From Actinosynnema pretiosum (GTDB lineage: Bacteria > Actinomycetota > Actinomycetes > Mycobacteriales > Pseudonocardiaceae): a stretch of DNA of 64,000 nt. Position numbers and translations under genes: made by a program. Where the stretch lies: NCBI RefSeq assembly GCF_024171695.1, contig NZ_JAMTCF010000011.1, positions 109,498 through 173,497 of the forward strand, in the 5' to 3' direction. The notes under the pieces were generated by a model, which searched no databases, was not told the origin of the DNA, and worked only from the letters and a program-made list of their open reading frames with translations. Below are positions 26,465 to 34,648 of the stretch, piece after piece; positions within the stretch are counted from its first letter, which is position 1, and every line of letters begins with the position of its first letter.

Positions 26465-27180
26465 GCTTTCCCGGTGGTGCTTCCCTGTCGTGGCTGGACG
26501 TTTACCCGGACGTGGCGCCGGACGGGCTTGGTGGTGGCAGTCCGCACGTGCACTTGGTGTCCACCGAGTGCTACACCGTGGTCGCGGGTGAGGGGGAGTT
26601 GCACACCGCTGGGCCCGGTGGGGTCGAGGTGGCGCCGTTGCGGGCCGGGGTCGTCGTCTGGTTCGAGCCGGGGGTGATCCACCGGGCGGTCAACCTCGGT
26701 GGGCTTCGGGTTGTGGTGATCATGAGCAACGCGGGGTTGCCCGAGGCCGGGGACGCGGTCATGACGTTCCCGCCTGACGTGCTCGCCGATCCGGAGCGGT
26801 ACCGGGAGGCGGCCGTGCTGCCGCAGCGGGGGCGTGCCGAGGCCGCTGCCCGGCGGCGGGACTTGGCGGTGGAGGGGTTCTTGCCCATCCGGGACGCATT
26901 GCGCGCGGGCGATTCCGGGCCGTTGCGGGACTTCCACGCCGCGGCTGCCGCACTGGTTCGAGACCGCGCCGTCGGATGGGGGGAGGTCGTGCGGGACGGG
27001 CCGCTCCGGCTGGCCGAGCAGGCACGGGGGAGGGCTCGGGATCTGTCCGCCGGAACCGCCTCGCACCTGGAGCGCGCGACCGTGCGGCGCGCGCGTGGAC
27101 CGCAGGAGCCGGTGTTCGGCATGTGCGGACTGCTGCGCCCGATCGACACCCGGAACGAACCTCGTGAGGAGCAGCCGTGA
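26461..27180 (+). CDS. cupin-domain protein
   Basis: 239-residue protein with a single cupin barrel (about 1-100): SPHVHLVSTECYTVVAGEGELH gives the His-x-His...Glu metal motif and WFEPGVIHRAVN the second His. The C-terminal half is helical and Arg-rich with no family I recognise. GTG 26461 overlaps the upstream stop by four bases (GTGA), and its own stop overlaps the next start the same way. It probably binds or isomerises the sugar acid or polyol handled by the neighbouring dehydrogenase. Confidence 0.85.
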   Translation: MSFPGGASLSWLDVYPDVAPDGLGGGSPHVHLVSTECYTVVAGEGELHTAGPGGVEVAPLRAGVVVWFEPGVIHRAVNLGGLRVVVIMSNAGLPEAGDAVMTFPPDVLADPERYREAAVLPQRGRAEAAARRRDLAVEGFLPIRDALRAGDSGPLRDFHAAAAALVRDRAVGWGEVVRDGPLRLAEQARGRARDLSAGTASHLERATVRRARGPQEPVFGMCGLLRPIDTRNEPREEQP

Positions 27181-28262
27181 CCCGCACCTGCGCCATCGTC
27201 GGCACCGGGGCCATCGCCGACGTGCACGCCCGGTCCATCGCCGAGCTGGGCGACCGCGCTCGGCTGGTCGGCGTGGTCGACCTGCTCCCCGAGCGGGCCG
27301 TCGGGTTCGGCGCGCGGTGGGGGGTTCCCGCGCACCCGGACCTGGCCGCGCTGCTCGACGCGCACCGGCCCGACCTGGTGCACCTGTGCACCCCGCCGGG
27401 TAGTCACCTGCCGCTCGCGCTGGAGGTGCTGCGGGCCGGTGCGATCCCGGTGGTGGAGAAGCCGCCCGTGCTGTCGTTGGCCGAGTTCGACGAGTTGCGC
27501 CGGGCCGAGGTGGAGACCGGGCTGCCCGTGGTGACGGTGTTCCAGCACCGGTTCGGCTCCGGCGCGGTCCGGTTGCGCGAGCTCGTCGCGCGGGGGGCGC
27601 TGGGGAGGCCGCTGCTGGCTGCGGCGCACACCCTGTGGTTCCGCGATGACGACTACTTCGCCGTGCCGTGGCGCGGGAAGTGGGCGGTGGAGGGGGGTGG
27701 GCCGACCATGGGGCACGGCATCCACCAGTTCGACCTGATGCTGTCGGTGCTGGGGCCGTGGAGCAGCGTCACGGCCGTCGCGGCGCGGCAGGCTCGGCCC
27801 ACCGACACCGAGGACGTGTCCGCCGCGATCGTGCGGTTCGAGTCGGGGGCGGTCGCGACCGTGGTCAACTCGGTGGTGTCGCCCAGGCAGACCAGTCAGC
27901 TGCGGTTCGACTTCGAGCTGGCGACCGTCGAGCTGGAGCACCTGTACGGGTACTCGGACGCGGACTGGAGCCTCACGCCCGCGCCCGGTGCGGCTGACCT
28001 GGCCGAGGTGTGGGCCGGTGGGCCCCCTGACACGCCCAGTGGGCACACCGCCCAGTTCACCGCGCTGGTGGACGCCCTGGACGGTGGGGGGCGACCGCCG
28101 GTGGACAGCGCGGACACCCGGTTGACGGTGGAGCTGATCGCGGCGATCTACGCGTCCGCGTTCACCGGGGCGGTGGTTCGGCGGGGGGAGATCGGTGCGG
28201 GGCATCCGTTCCACGCGGACATGACCGGTGGACGGGAACCCTGGCCGCGTTGGGAGCGGTGA
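27177..28262 (+). CDS. Gfo/Idh/MocA-family oxidoreductase
   Basis: NAD(P)-dependent sugar or polyol dehydrogenase of 361 residues. The Rossmann motif is VGTGAIADVHARSI (about residues 7-20), the family lysine is in VVEKPPVLS, and the C-terminal substrate domain has GGGPTMGHGIHQFDLM with the expected catalytic histidine. GTG 27177 overlaps the cupin stop (GTGA). It is the third gene of the operon behind the LacI-type operator and probably the main catalytic step. Inositol-, glucose- or glucuronate-type substrates are possible; sequence alone does not decide. Confidence 0.92.
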   Translation: MTRTCAIVGTGAIADVHARSIAELGDRARLVGVVDLLPERAVGFGARWGVPAHPDLAALLDAHRPDLVHLCTPPGSHLPLALEVLRAGAIPVVEKPPVLSLAEFDELRRAEVETGLPVVTVFQHRFGSGAVRLRELVARGALGRPLLAAAHTLWFRDDDYFAVPWRGKWAVEGGGPTMGHGIHQFDLMLSVLGPWSSVTAVAARQARPTDTEDVSAAIVRFESGAVATVVNSVVSPRQTSQLRFDFELATVELEHLYGYSDADWSLTPAPGAADLAEVWAGGPPDTPSGHTAQFTALVDALDGGGRPPVDSADTRLTVELIAAIYASAFTGAVVRRGEIGAGHPFHADMTGGREPWPRWER

Positions 28263-28453
28263 GGGGCGGGCGGGAGCTGAGTGGCGGGGCGCGTGGGGCG
28301 GGCGCGCGGGGAGAGCTGAGTGGTGGGGCGTGCGGGGGGCTGAGAGGGGCGGGAACTGAGTGGTGGGCTGAGAGGGACGGGAGCGGAGTGGTGGGGTGAG
28401 GGGCGGGCGGGAGCGCGGCGGTGTGGGCGGAGCGGTGAGGGTTGCGCGGGTGG
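28263..28453. repeat. degenerate 19-bp G-rich repeat after the oxidoreductase gene
   Basis: Four copies of CGGGAGCTGAGTGGTGGGG (with variants) at 28271, 28310, 28350 and 28378 sit in an almost C-free, G-rich spacer between two convergent genes. No gene or simple hairpin is seen. Confidence 0.7.
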
Positions 28454-29119
28454 TCAGCGGCGGAACGTGAAGTGCGCGTGGTGCAGTACGTCGTCCTCGA
28501 AGGTGCCGTAGGCCCAGAAGCCCAGGTCGTCGCGGTAGGCGATGTGGTCGTGCGCCAGCCAGAACGAGCCCCGGTAGGCGTCCCGGACGCCGTTGCGGGC
28601 CTCGGTGTAGCGGCCGTCCGGGGTGAGGTCCTGCACCACGTCCTGGGGCTCGTCGGTCCACGTGCCCAGGTGCGGGCTCGACTCCGCGCGGACCGGTGTC
28701 GGCGCGCTCGGGGGAGGCGGGAGGAGTCTGCGGCCCGCCAGGAACGCGAAGTCGCCCTCCACGACCACCGCCGCGGCCCGGCGCGGCCACCAGATCACCG
28801 ACTCCAGATCGGTCCCGCCGCGCACCAGGGCGAACGTGGCCGGGTTGCCCCTGGTGAGGGGGTGCAGGCGGTTCGCGTGCCGTCCGGGCAGGTCGACGCC
28901 GTCGGCCACCGCGGGCACGATCACCAGTCCGGCGCAGTCGACCACGTGCGCGCCGGGGTGGTCGGCGACGTCGACGCCGGTGATCGTGCCGCCCTCCACG
29001 AGCAGTCCGCCGGTGACGGCGCCGAGCGACGGGTCCAGGGTGTGCGTGGTGGCCCCGGTGAACAGCAGCGGGGTTCCGGAGCGGGCGCGGGTCGGCAGGT
29101 CCGTGGTCAGGGTGGCCAT
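28454..29119 (-). CDS. Atu4866-family protein with amidohydrolase-like N-terminus
   Basis: 221 residues. The C-terminal 75 residues match the Atu4866 domain (GTWTDEPQDVVQDLTPDGRY, RDAYRGSFWLAHDHIAYRDD, FWAYGTFEDDVLHHAHFTF), whose function is unknown. The N-terminal part (LLFTGATTHTLDP, GGLLVEGGTITGV, VVDCAGLVIVPA) resembles the opening strands of an amidohydrolase such as dihydroorotase, but no metal-binding histidines follow. This fused remnant may serve only as a scaffold. ATG 29119 is taken because upstream sequence is low complexity. Confidence 0.7.
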   Translation of the reverse strand: MATLTTDLPTRARSGTPLLFTGATTHTLDPSLGAVTGGLLVEGGTITGVDVADHPGAHVVDCAGLVIVPAVADGVDLPGRHANRLHPLTRGNPATFALVRGGTDLESVIWWPRRAAAVVVEGDFAFLAGRRLLPPPPSAPTPVRAESSPHLGTWTDEPQDVVQDLTPDGRYTEARNGVRDAYRGSFWLAHDHIAYRDDLGFWAYGTFEDDVLHHAHFTFRR

Positions 29120-29667
29120 GCGCCCAGTGAACGGCGGGCGCGCCCCGGCAGGGAGGGTGCGTCCCTCCCTGGTTGCGGGTGGGCGGGGCTCGTGCGCGCG
29201 GGGGAACGTTCGGGGCGCAAACGACGCGGTCGCGTCGGGGATACGGCCTTTCGGGAAAAACTTTGAATCATTTTGCGAGAGCTGGCGCACATTAGCGGCG
29301 GGGGTTACCGGAAACGTGGTGAATGTCCGGAGCGGGGCTCGCGGCAGAGCGTAACGCTGTTGCGGTTGACCCGAAAGGGCTACTCACGTTCGTGAAAGCT
29401 GCTCGCGTTCACCTGGGAATTCTGCTCAGATTACGCCGAATGGACTACGTCAAACGGGGTGAGTGATGCGTCAAACGGGCTAGCGCAAGTGAATGTTCAC
29501 CAGAAAGGCTTGACGCTCCAATTACGAATAGCGATGCTGACGGCGCTCCGCGAACGGAGCGGTATATCGAACACCCGGACTTCGGGGTCGGGTCGGGGCG
29601 CGTCATCGGACCGCGCCCGCCGCCCGCCCCTCTTGCCGACACCTCCGCCACCACGAGGAACCTGATC
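29120..29667. promoter_or_regulatory. long regulatory region in front of the conservon
   Basis: About 550 bp without a gene, markedly more A/T-rich than the rest. CGTCAAACGGG occurs at 29448 and 29469, exactly 21 bp apart, on one face of the helix. TTGACG near 29509 could be a -35 element. GGAATTC and a CACG-TT-CGTG palindrome lie near 29390-29420. The region should hold the cvnA promoter and binding sites. Confidence 0.55.
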
Positions 29668-31545
29668 ATGGCACCACGCACACCGGCCCCTCCGCGCGGG
29701 CCGCGACGGCCCTCGCCGTCGTCCGCGCTCGTCGTGCTCGCGATCGCGTTGATCAGCGGCGCGGCCGTGGTCGTCCTGGTGGTCGCGCTCACCGCGCCGC
29801 AGAGCGCCTCGCTCGTGGCCTGGTTCGGCGGGAGCGCGGTGCTGCTGCTCGCCTGCGCGCTCGCCGCGTGCTCCTACCAGCGCTCGGTGGCGGCGGCCAG
29901 CGCCGCGCACGCCGACGCCGTGCTGGCCGAGGCCACCGACCTCGTCGACAGGCTCGCCCCCGACGTCGTGCGCAAGCTCAGGGGCGGGGCCTCCGCGGAG
30001 AGCGCGCTCGCCCAGGTCGAGCAGCCGGAGAACGCCGACCACCGGCGGCTGCTGCGCGCGCTCGCCGAGGAGATCGGGCGCGGCGAGCGGATGCGCGCGG
30101 CCACCATGGCGGCCTGCGCCAACGCGGCGGGCCGGGTCCAGGCGCTCACCACGTCCATGCTCGCCGACCTGCGCGAGATGGAGGAGCAGCACAGCGAGGA
30201 CGTGCTCGGCGACCTGCTCAAGCTCGACCACAGCACCGCGCAGGCCGGACGGCTCGCGGACAGCATCGCGGTCCTCACCGGCGCCCGCTCCGGCCGCCGC
30301 TGGACCAAGCCGATCGTCATGGAGAGCGTGCTGCGCGGCGCCATCGGCCGGGTCAGCGCCTACCAGCGGGTGCGCACCCACTCGGTCAGCTCCGTCGCCG
30401 TCGTCGGGTACGCCGCCGAGGGCGTCATGCACGCGCTCGCCGAGCTGATCGACAACGCCACCAGCTTCTCGCCGCCCTCCGAGCAGGTGCACGTGTACGT
30501 GGAGGAGGTGCACGCGGGCGTCGTCGTCACCATCGAGGACGGTGGGCTCGTCATGGGCGACCTGGCGCTGCGCCGCGCCGAGCAGGCGGTGTCCGCCGAG
30601 GCGCTCGACCTGACCGCGCTGTCCGGCACCCGGCTCGGGCTCGCCGTGGTCGGCTCGCTGGCCCGCAAGCACGGGCTGCGGGTGTCGTTCCGGCCGTCCT
30701 CGCGCGGGGGGACCGGGGTCGTGGTCATGATCCCCCGGACGCTGATCACCGAGGCGCGCAAGACCCCGACCTCGGCCAGGCGGCGCGTCGAGCGCGAGCC
30801 CGCCCTGGCCGCGGCGACGGCCGCGCCCGCCGAGCTGTCCGCGGCGCCCACGGCCTCGTCCGCCGCGCCGCCCGCCGTCCAGGAGCGCGCCTCGGACGGA
30901 CCTCCGGAGCCGCCCGCACCGCGCCGCCGCAGGACCCCGTCCGAGTCGGCCGACCGGTTCGACCCGACGGCCTGGGAGTCCCGCAGGTTCGAGACGCCCC
31001 AGCAGTTCGAGGCGTCCTGGCGACCGGCCGAGCCCGCGTCGGACGAGTGGGCCGACGAGCCCCGGACCGCCGACGAGGACAGCCGGGACTTCCGGGACGA
31101 GGACTTCCGGGACGAGGACGACCGGGACTTCCCGGCCGACGACCTCGGGGACCACGAGTCCGACCCCTACGGCTCGCGCTCGGGCGACATCCGCCCGGCC
31201 GAGCTGACCAGCCTCATCGGGGCGGGCGGGCGGTTCGAGACCGCGCAGCTGTTCGACACCGGCGAGCGGTTCACCCCGCTCGCGTTCGACCAGCGCGACC
31301 AGGACCGGCACTCGGGCCAGGACGGGTTCGCGGCGGACGTCGAGGAGGACGTCGTGCCCGACGAGCCGACCGCCCCGCCCGTGCTGCCCCGGCGCAAGCG
31401 CGGCAGCACGCTCGCCTCCGCGGTCGACCGCGCGCCCCGCCCCGCCGCGAAGCCCGCCAGGGCGGGCTCGGACCTGGGCTCCCGGTTCGGCGCCTTCCGG
31501 GACGCCAGCCGGGGCAGGCACGTCGACCCGACCTGGCCGTCCTGA
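29668..31545 (+). CDS. cvnA: conservon protein CvnA: membrane HATPase (sensor-kinase-like)
   Basis: First gene of a conservon; these act with small GTPases in a G-protein-like signalling complex at the membrane. 625 residues. Two membrane helices (about 18-40 and 50-70) enclose almost no outside loop, so the large sensor domain of many CvnA proteins is missing. A dimerisation helix with LDHSTAQAGR (His near 187) leads to an HATPase domain with the N-box HALAELIDNATSFSPP and TRLGLAVVGSLARKHGL. The last 250 residues are acidic, Pro-rich and likely disordered. The ATG has GAGGAACC upstream. Confidence 0.92.
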   Translation: MAPRTPAPPRGPRRPSPSSALVVLAIALISGAAVVVLVVALTAPQSASLVAWFGGSAVLLLACALAACSYQRSVAAASAAHADAVLAEATDLVDRLAPDVVRKLRGGASAESALAQVEQPENADHRRLLRALAEEIGRGERMRAATMAACANAAGRVQALTTSMLADLREMEEQHSEDVLGDLLKLDHSTAQAGRLADSIAVLTGARSGRRWTKPIVMESVLRGAIGRVSAYQRVRTHSVSSVAVVGYAAEGVMHALAELIDNATSFSPPSEQVHVYVEEVHAGVVVTIEDGGLVMGDLALRRAEQAVSAEALDLTALSGTRLGLAVVGSLARKHGLRVSFRPSSRGGTGVVVMIPRTLITEARKTPTSARRRVEREPALAAATAAPAELSAAPTASSAAPPAVQERASDGPPEPPAPRRRRTPSESADRFDPTAWESRRFETPQQFEASWRPAEPASDEWADEPRTADEDSRDFRDEDFRDEDDRDFPADDLGDHESDPYGSRSGDIRPAELTSLIGAGGRFETAQLFDTGERFTPLAFDQRDQDRHSGQDGFAADVEEDVVPDEPTAPPVLPRRKRGSTLASAVDRAPRPAAKPARAGSDLGSRFGAFRDASRGRHVDPTWPS

Positions 31546-31644
31546 CGCCCCCTGCCCAGGACGACCCCGGACAAGAACGCACCACCAGCACAGATAGGAG
31601 GCAGGAGTCCGGACCGGCACGCCAGGACCGGGGCTCCCGAAGCC

Positions 31645-32067
31645 ATGATGAACACCACCGAACGCGACCTCGTCTGGCTGCTGGAGAACCTGCTGCAGCG
31701 CACCCCCGGCTCGCGGCACGCGCTCGTGCTCTCCAAGGACGGGCTCAAGCTCTCCCGCTCCGCCCGGCTCACCGTCGACCAGGCCGACCAGCTCGCCGCC
31801 ATCGCCTCCGGGATGCAGAGCCTGGCCTACGGCGCGTCCATCGAGTTCGGCGACGGCACCGGCGGCGTGCGCACGTCGATGACCGAGTTCCACGGCGGCC
31901 TGCTGTTCATCGTCGAGGCCGGTCAGGGCGCGCACCTGGCCGTCATCGCCGGTGACGACGCCGACGCGGGCCAGGTCGGCCACAACATGAGCGAGCTGGT
32001 CGAGCAGCTCGGCGACCACATGAGCACACCGCCGCGCCAGGCCCCGCGCTCCACCAACCCGGCATGA
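31645..32067 (+). CDS. cvnB: conservon protein CvnB: roadblock/LC7-domain protein
   Basis: 140-residue roadblock/LC7 protein (LVWLLENLLQRTPGSRHALVLSKDGLKLS, in two strands and a helix). In conservons it is thought to bind the CvnD GTPase as a GTPase-activating or scaffold partner. Two ATG codons are adjacent (31645, 31648). Its stop overlaps the start of cvnC by four bases (ATGA), typical of the operon. Confidence 0.93.
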   Translation: MMNTTERDLVWLLENLLQRTPGSRHALVLSKDGLKLSRSARLTVDQADQLAAIASGMQSLAYGASIEFGDGTGGVRTSMTEFHGGLLFIVEAGQGAHLAVIAGDDADAGQVGHNMSELVEQLGDHMSTPPRQAPRSTNPA

Positions 32068-32465
32068 CGCGCCGCGCCCTCGACGGGGAGGACCCGGACC
32101 GGCTCTACACGGTCACCGGCGGGCGCAGCCGTGCCGACGCGACGAACCTGGACATCGTCACGCTCATCGTCACCGAGAGCGCGTCGGCGGGCGGGACCCA
32201 GTCGGAGCACGTCCGCATCCTGCGGCTGTGCAGGCGGCCCACCGCCGTCGTGGAGATCTCCGCGCACCTGCGCCTGCCGGTGAGCATCGTGCGCATCCTG
32301 CTGCAGGACCTCCTCGACGTCGGCGCGGTCACCGCCCGCCACCCGGCCGTGGTCGCGCCCGAGGAGCCGAGGGCCGCGTCCCTGCCCCGCCAGTCCCGCA
32401 GACACCCAGTCCTGCCCGATCCCGAACTGTTGAAGCAGGTGCTCGTTGGACTCCACAACCTCTGA
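32064..32465 (+). CDS. cvnC: conservon protein CvnC: DUF742 protein
   Basis: 133-residue DUF742 protein. The family core is present: DRLYTVTGGRSRAD at the N-terminus, then HVRILRLCRRPTAVVEISAHL and LPVSIVRILLQDLLDVGAV, which reads like a winged helix. The C-terminus (DPELLKQVLVGLHNL) is the conserved tail. It overlaps cvnB by four bases and cvnD by twenty. The molecular role is not established; complex formation with the other Cvn proteins is known for the family. Confidence 0.93.
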   Translation: MTRRALDGEDPDRLYTVTGGRSRADATNLDIVTLIVTESASAGGTQSEHVRILRLCRRPTAVVEISAHLRLPVSIVRILLQDLLDVGAVTARHPAVVAPEEPRAASLPRQSRRHPVLPDPELLKQVLVGLHNL

Positions 32466-33054
32466 GGCCCCGATCGAGCGGGCGCCGCTGCGCAGCACCG
32501 CCCACACCGGCCTGAAGATCGTGATCGTCGGCGGGTTCGGGGTGGGCAAGACGACGATGGTGCGCTCGGTCAGCGAGATCCGGCCGCTCAGCACCGAGGA
32601 GACCATGACGCAGGCCGGGGTCGGCGTGGACGACGCCACCGGCGTGCGCGACAAGTCCACGACGACCGTCGCCTTCGACTTCGGCCGGATCAGCCTCAAC
32701 GACGAGCTGGTGCTGTACGTGTTCGGCGCGCCCGGCCAGGAGCGGTTCTGGTTCCTGTGGGACCAGCTGTTCGCGGGCGCGCTCGGCGCGGTCGTGCTGG
32801 TGGACACCCGCAGGCTCGCCGACTCCTGGTACGCCATCGACCGGCTGGAGCACCACGGCACGCCGTTCGTGGTGGCGCGCAACGACTTCGGCGGCCACCA
32901 GCACTCGCTGGAGGAGATCAGGGACGCGCTCGACCTCGCGCCGCACGTGCCGCTGCTGGACTGCGACGCCCGCGACCGGAGCTCCGGCAAGCAGGTCCTG
33001 ATCTCCCTCGTCCAGCACCTCCACGCCCTCACGACCTCGGGGGAGCCCGCGTGA
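32446..33054 (+). CDS. cvnD: conservon protein CvnD: small GTPase
   Basis: 202-residue GTP-binding protein. The P-loop GGFGVGKTT is at residues 29-37. The switch region STTTVAFDFGRI and G3-like VFGAPGQERFWFLW follow, then VVARNDFGG in place of the usual NKxD motif, as in other CvnD proteins. The start is probably TTG 32446, inside the end of cvnC; the reading frame and family N-terminus support it. The stop overlaps the GTG of cvnE (GTGA). Confidence 0.93.
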   Translation: MDSTTSEAPIERAPLRSTAHTGLKIVIVGGFGVGKTTMVRSVSEIRPLSTEETMTQAGVGVDDATGVRDKSTTTVAFDFGRISLNDELVLYVFGAPGQERFWFLWDQLFAGALGAVVLVDTRRLADSWYAIDRLEHHGTPFVVARNDFGGHQHSLEEIRDALDLAPHVPLLDCDARDRSSGKQVLISLVQHLHALTTSGEPA

Positions 33055-34379
33055 CCGACCCGGCAGAGCACAGAGCGCGGCGCGGCAGGTTCGCGCCGCA
33101 GCAGCAGTCCCTGGTCCCGCCGCCGCAGCACGTCCAGCAGCACGGCCCGCCGCCACCGGGGTGCCCGGCGCACGCCAGGTCGGTGATCGCGCTGGAGGGC
33201 GTGCGGTTCCGCGAGCGGCCCGCCGAGGTCTACCGGGAGCTGCGCGCCCTGCACGGCCCGGTCGCCGAGGTGCGGCTGGAGGGCGACGTCCCGGCGTGGC
33301 TGGTCATGGGCTACCGGGAGCTGCACCACGTGCTGGTCAACGACCAGCTGTTCGCCAGGGACTCGCGGCGCTGGAACCAGTGGGACCGCATCCCGCCGGA
33401 CTGGCCGCTGCTGCCGTTCATCGGCTACCAGAAGTCGATCATGTTCGCCGAGGGCGAGGAGCACCGCAGGCTCTCCGCCGTGTTCAGCGACGTCATCGGC
33501 GCGGTGGACCAGTTCGAGCTGAACGCGCAGGTCGAGCAGATCGCGGACCGGCTGATCGACGTGTTCGCGGTGACCGGCCAGGCCGACCTGAAGACCCAGT
33601 TCGCCGACCGCATCCCGGCGCTGGTCATCGCGAGGCTGTTCGGGATGAGCGACGAGGAGGCGGCCGGGTTCACCGCCGACCTCATGGAGTCGATCACCGG
33701 CGGTCCCGGCGCGCTCGCGGCGTTCGGGCGGACCGAGGACCGGCTGCGCGAGATCGCCCGCGACCGCGCCGCCTCGCCCGGCCACGACGTGGTGTCGTGG
33801 ATGGCCGCGCACCACGCCGACCTCACCGAGGACGAGCTGGTCGCGAACCTGGTGGTCCTCATCGCCGCCTCGCACGTGCCGACCTCGACGTGGATCAGCA
33901 ACACCCTGCGGCTGCTGCTGACCGACTCGCGGTTCGCGGTCACCCTGTCCGGCGGCAGGCGCAGCGTCCCGCAGGCGCTCAACGAGGTGCTGTGGGACGA
34001 GACGCCGATGCAGAACTTCGCCGGTCGCTGGGCCACCCGCGCCACGCTGCTCGGCGGCCAGCGCATCGAGGCCGGGGACATGATCGTCCTCGGGCTGGCG
34101 GCGGCGAACGCGGACCCGCAGGTGCGCCCCGGCTTCGGCAACGAGGGGCTGGGCAACCAGGCGCAGATGTCGTTCTCGCACGGGGAGCACCGCTGCCCGT
34201 ACCCGGCGCCGCAGGTCGCGGAGATCATCGTCCGCGCGGCGGTCGAGGTGCTGCTCGACCGGCTGCCCGACGCGGTGCTGACCGTCGACCAGGACGAGCT
34301 GCGGTGGCAGCAGTCCGTGTGGGTGCGCGCGCTGGTGTCGCTGCCGGTGGAGTTCACGCCCTCGCACGTGGCGGGGTGA
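33051..34379 (+). CDS. cvnE: conservon-associated cytochrome P450 (CvnE)
   Basis: 442-residue P450 closing the conservon. The heme ligand is Cys382 in FSHGEHRCPYPAPQ, a histidine/proline variant of the usual loop, as in other CvnE proteins. The I-helix reads VLIAASHVPTSTWISN, so the usual AGxxT is altered: S replaces G, and HVPTS sits where the acid-alcohol pair should be. The first 40 residues are Gln/Pro-rich. The GTG start overlaps cvnD by four bases. Physiological substrate unknown; Cvn complexes influence development and antibiotic production in Streptomyces. Confidence 0.92.
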   Translation: MTDPAEHRARRGRFAPQQQSLVPPPQHVQQHGPPPPGCPAHARSVIALEGVRFRERPAEVYRELRALHGPVAEVRLEGDVPAWLVMGYRELHHVLVNDQLFARDSRRWNQWDRIPPDWPLLPFIGYQKSIMFAEGEEHRRLSAVFSDVIGAVDQFELNAQVEQIADRLIDVFAVTGQADLKTQFADRIPALVIARLFGMSDEEAAGFTADLMESITGGPGALAAFGRTEDRLREIARDRAASPGHDVVSWMAAHHADLTEDELVANLVVLIAASHVPTSTWISNTLRLLLTDSRFAVTLSGGRRSVPQALNEVLWDETPMQNFAGRWATRATLLGGQRIEAGDMIVLGLAAANADPQVRPGFGNEGLGNQAQMSFSHGEHRCPYPAPQVAEIIVRAAVEVLLDRLPDAVLTVDQDELRWQQSVWVRALVSLPVEFTPSHVAG

Positions 34380-34384
34380 GGCTT

Positions 34385-34422
34385 CGCGCGGGCGCCCGGC
34401 ACGGGGGCGGGGCGCCCGCGCG
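34385..34422 (+). terminator. first hairpin after the conservon
   Basis: CGCGCGGGCGCC and GGCGCCCGCGCG form a perfect 12-bp stem with a 14-base loop, starting five bases after the cvnE stop. Confidence 0.65.
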
Positions 34423-34462
34423 GGGGACGTGGTCCCGGATGACCGGCCGGGATCGCGGGACG

Positions 34463-34490
34463 GGGGTGGCCGAGGGCTCGCGGCCACCCC
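34463..34490 (+). terminator. second hairpin after the conservon
   Basis: GGGGTGGCCG and CGGCCACCCC pair perfectly over 10 bp around an eight-base loop. Confidence 0.6.
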
Positions 34491-34493
34491 GGA

Positions 34494-34527
34494 CGCGGTC
34501 CCCGCAGGCGCCCCTGCGGGGACCGCG
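34494..34527 (+). terminator. third hairpin after the conservon
   Basis: CGCGGTCCCCGCAGG and its exact complement form a 15-bp stem with loop CGCC. It is the strongest of the four in a row. Confidence 0.75.
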
Positions 34528-34616
34528 GAGCCTCCCGGTTCGGGGACCGGGGGCGCGGGTCGGGCGCGCGGTGGGGGTGTGGAGCGCCCAGGGGCCACCG
34601 CGCGACCGCGCGCGCC

Positions 34617-34648
34617 GGGGCGGGGAGCCGTGCGAGGCTCCCCGCCCC
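34617..34648 (+). terminator. fourth hairpin after the conservon
   Basis: GGGGCGGGGAGCC and GGCTCCCCGCCCC pair perfectly over 13 bp around a six-base loop. Confidence 0.65.

Noticed and set aside
29497-32019. An 840-residue minus-strand frame across the conservon
   Set aside because: It is antisense to cvnA and cvnB, which have clear domains; the composition is Gly/Arg/Val shadow.
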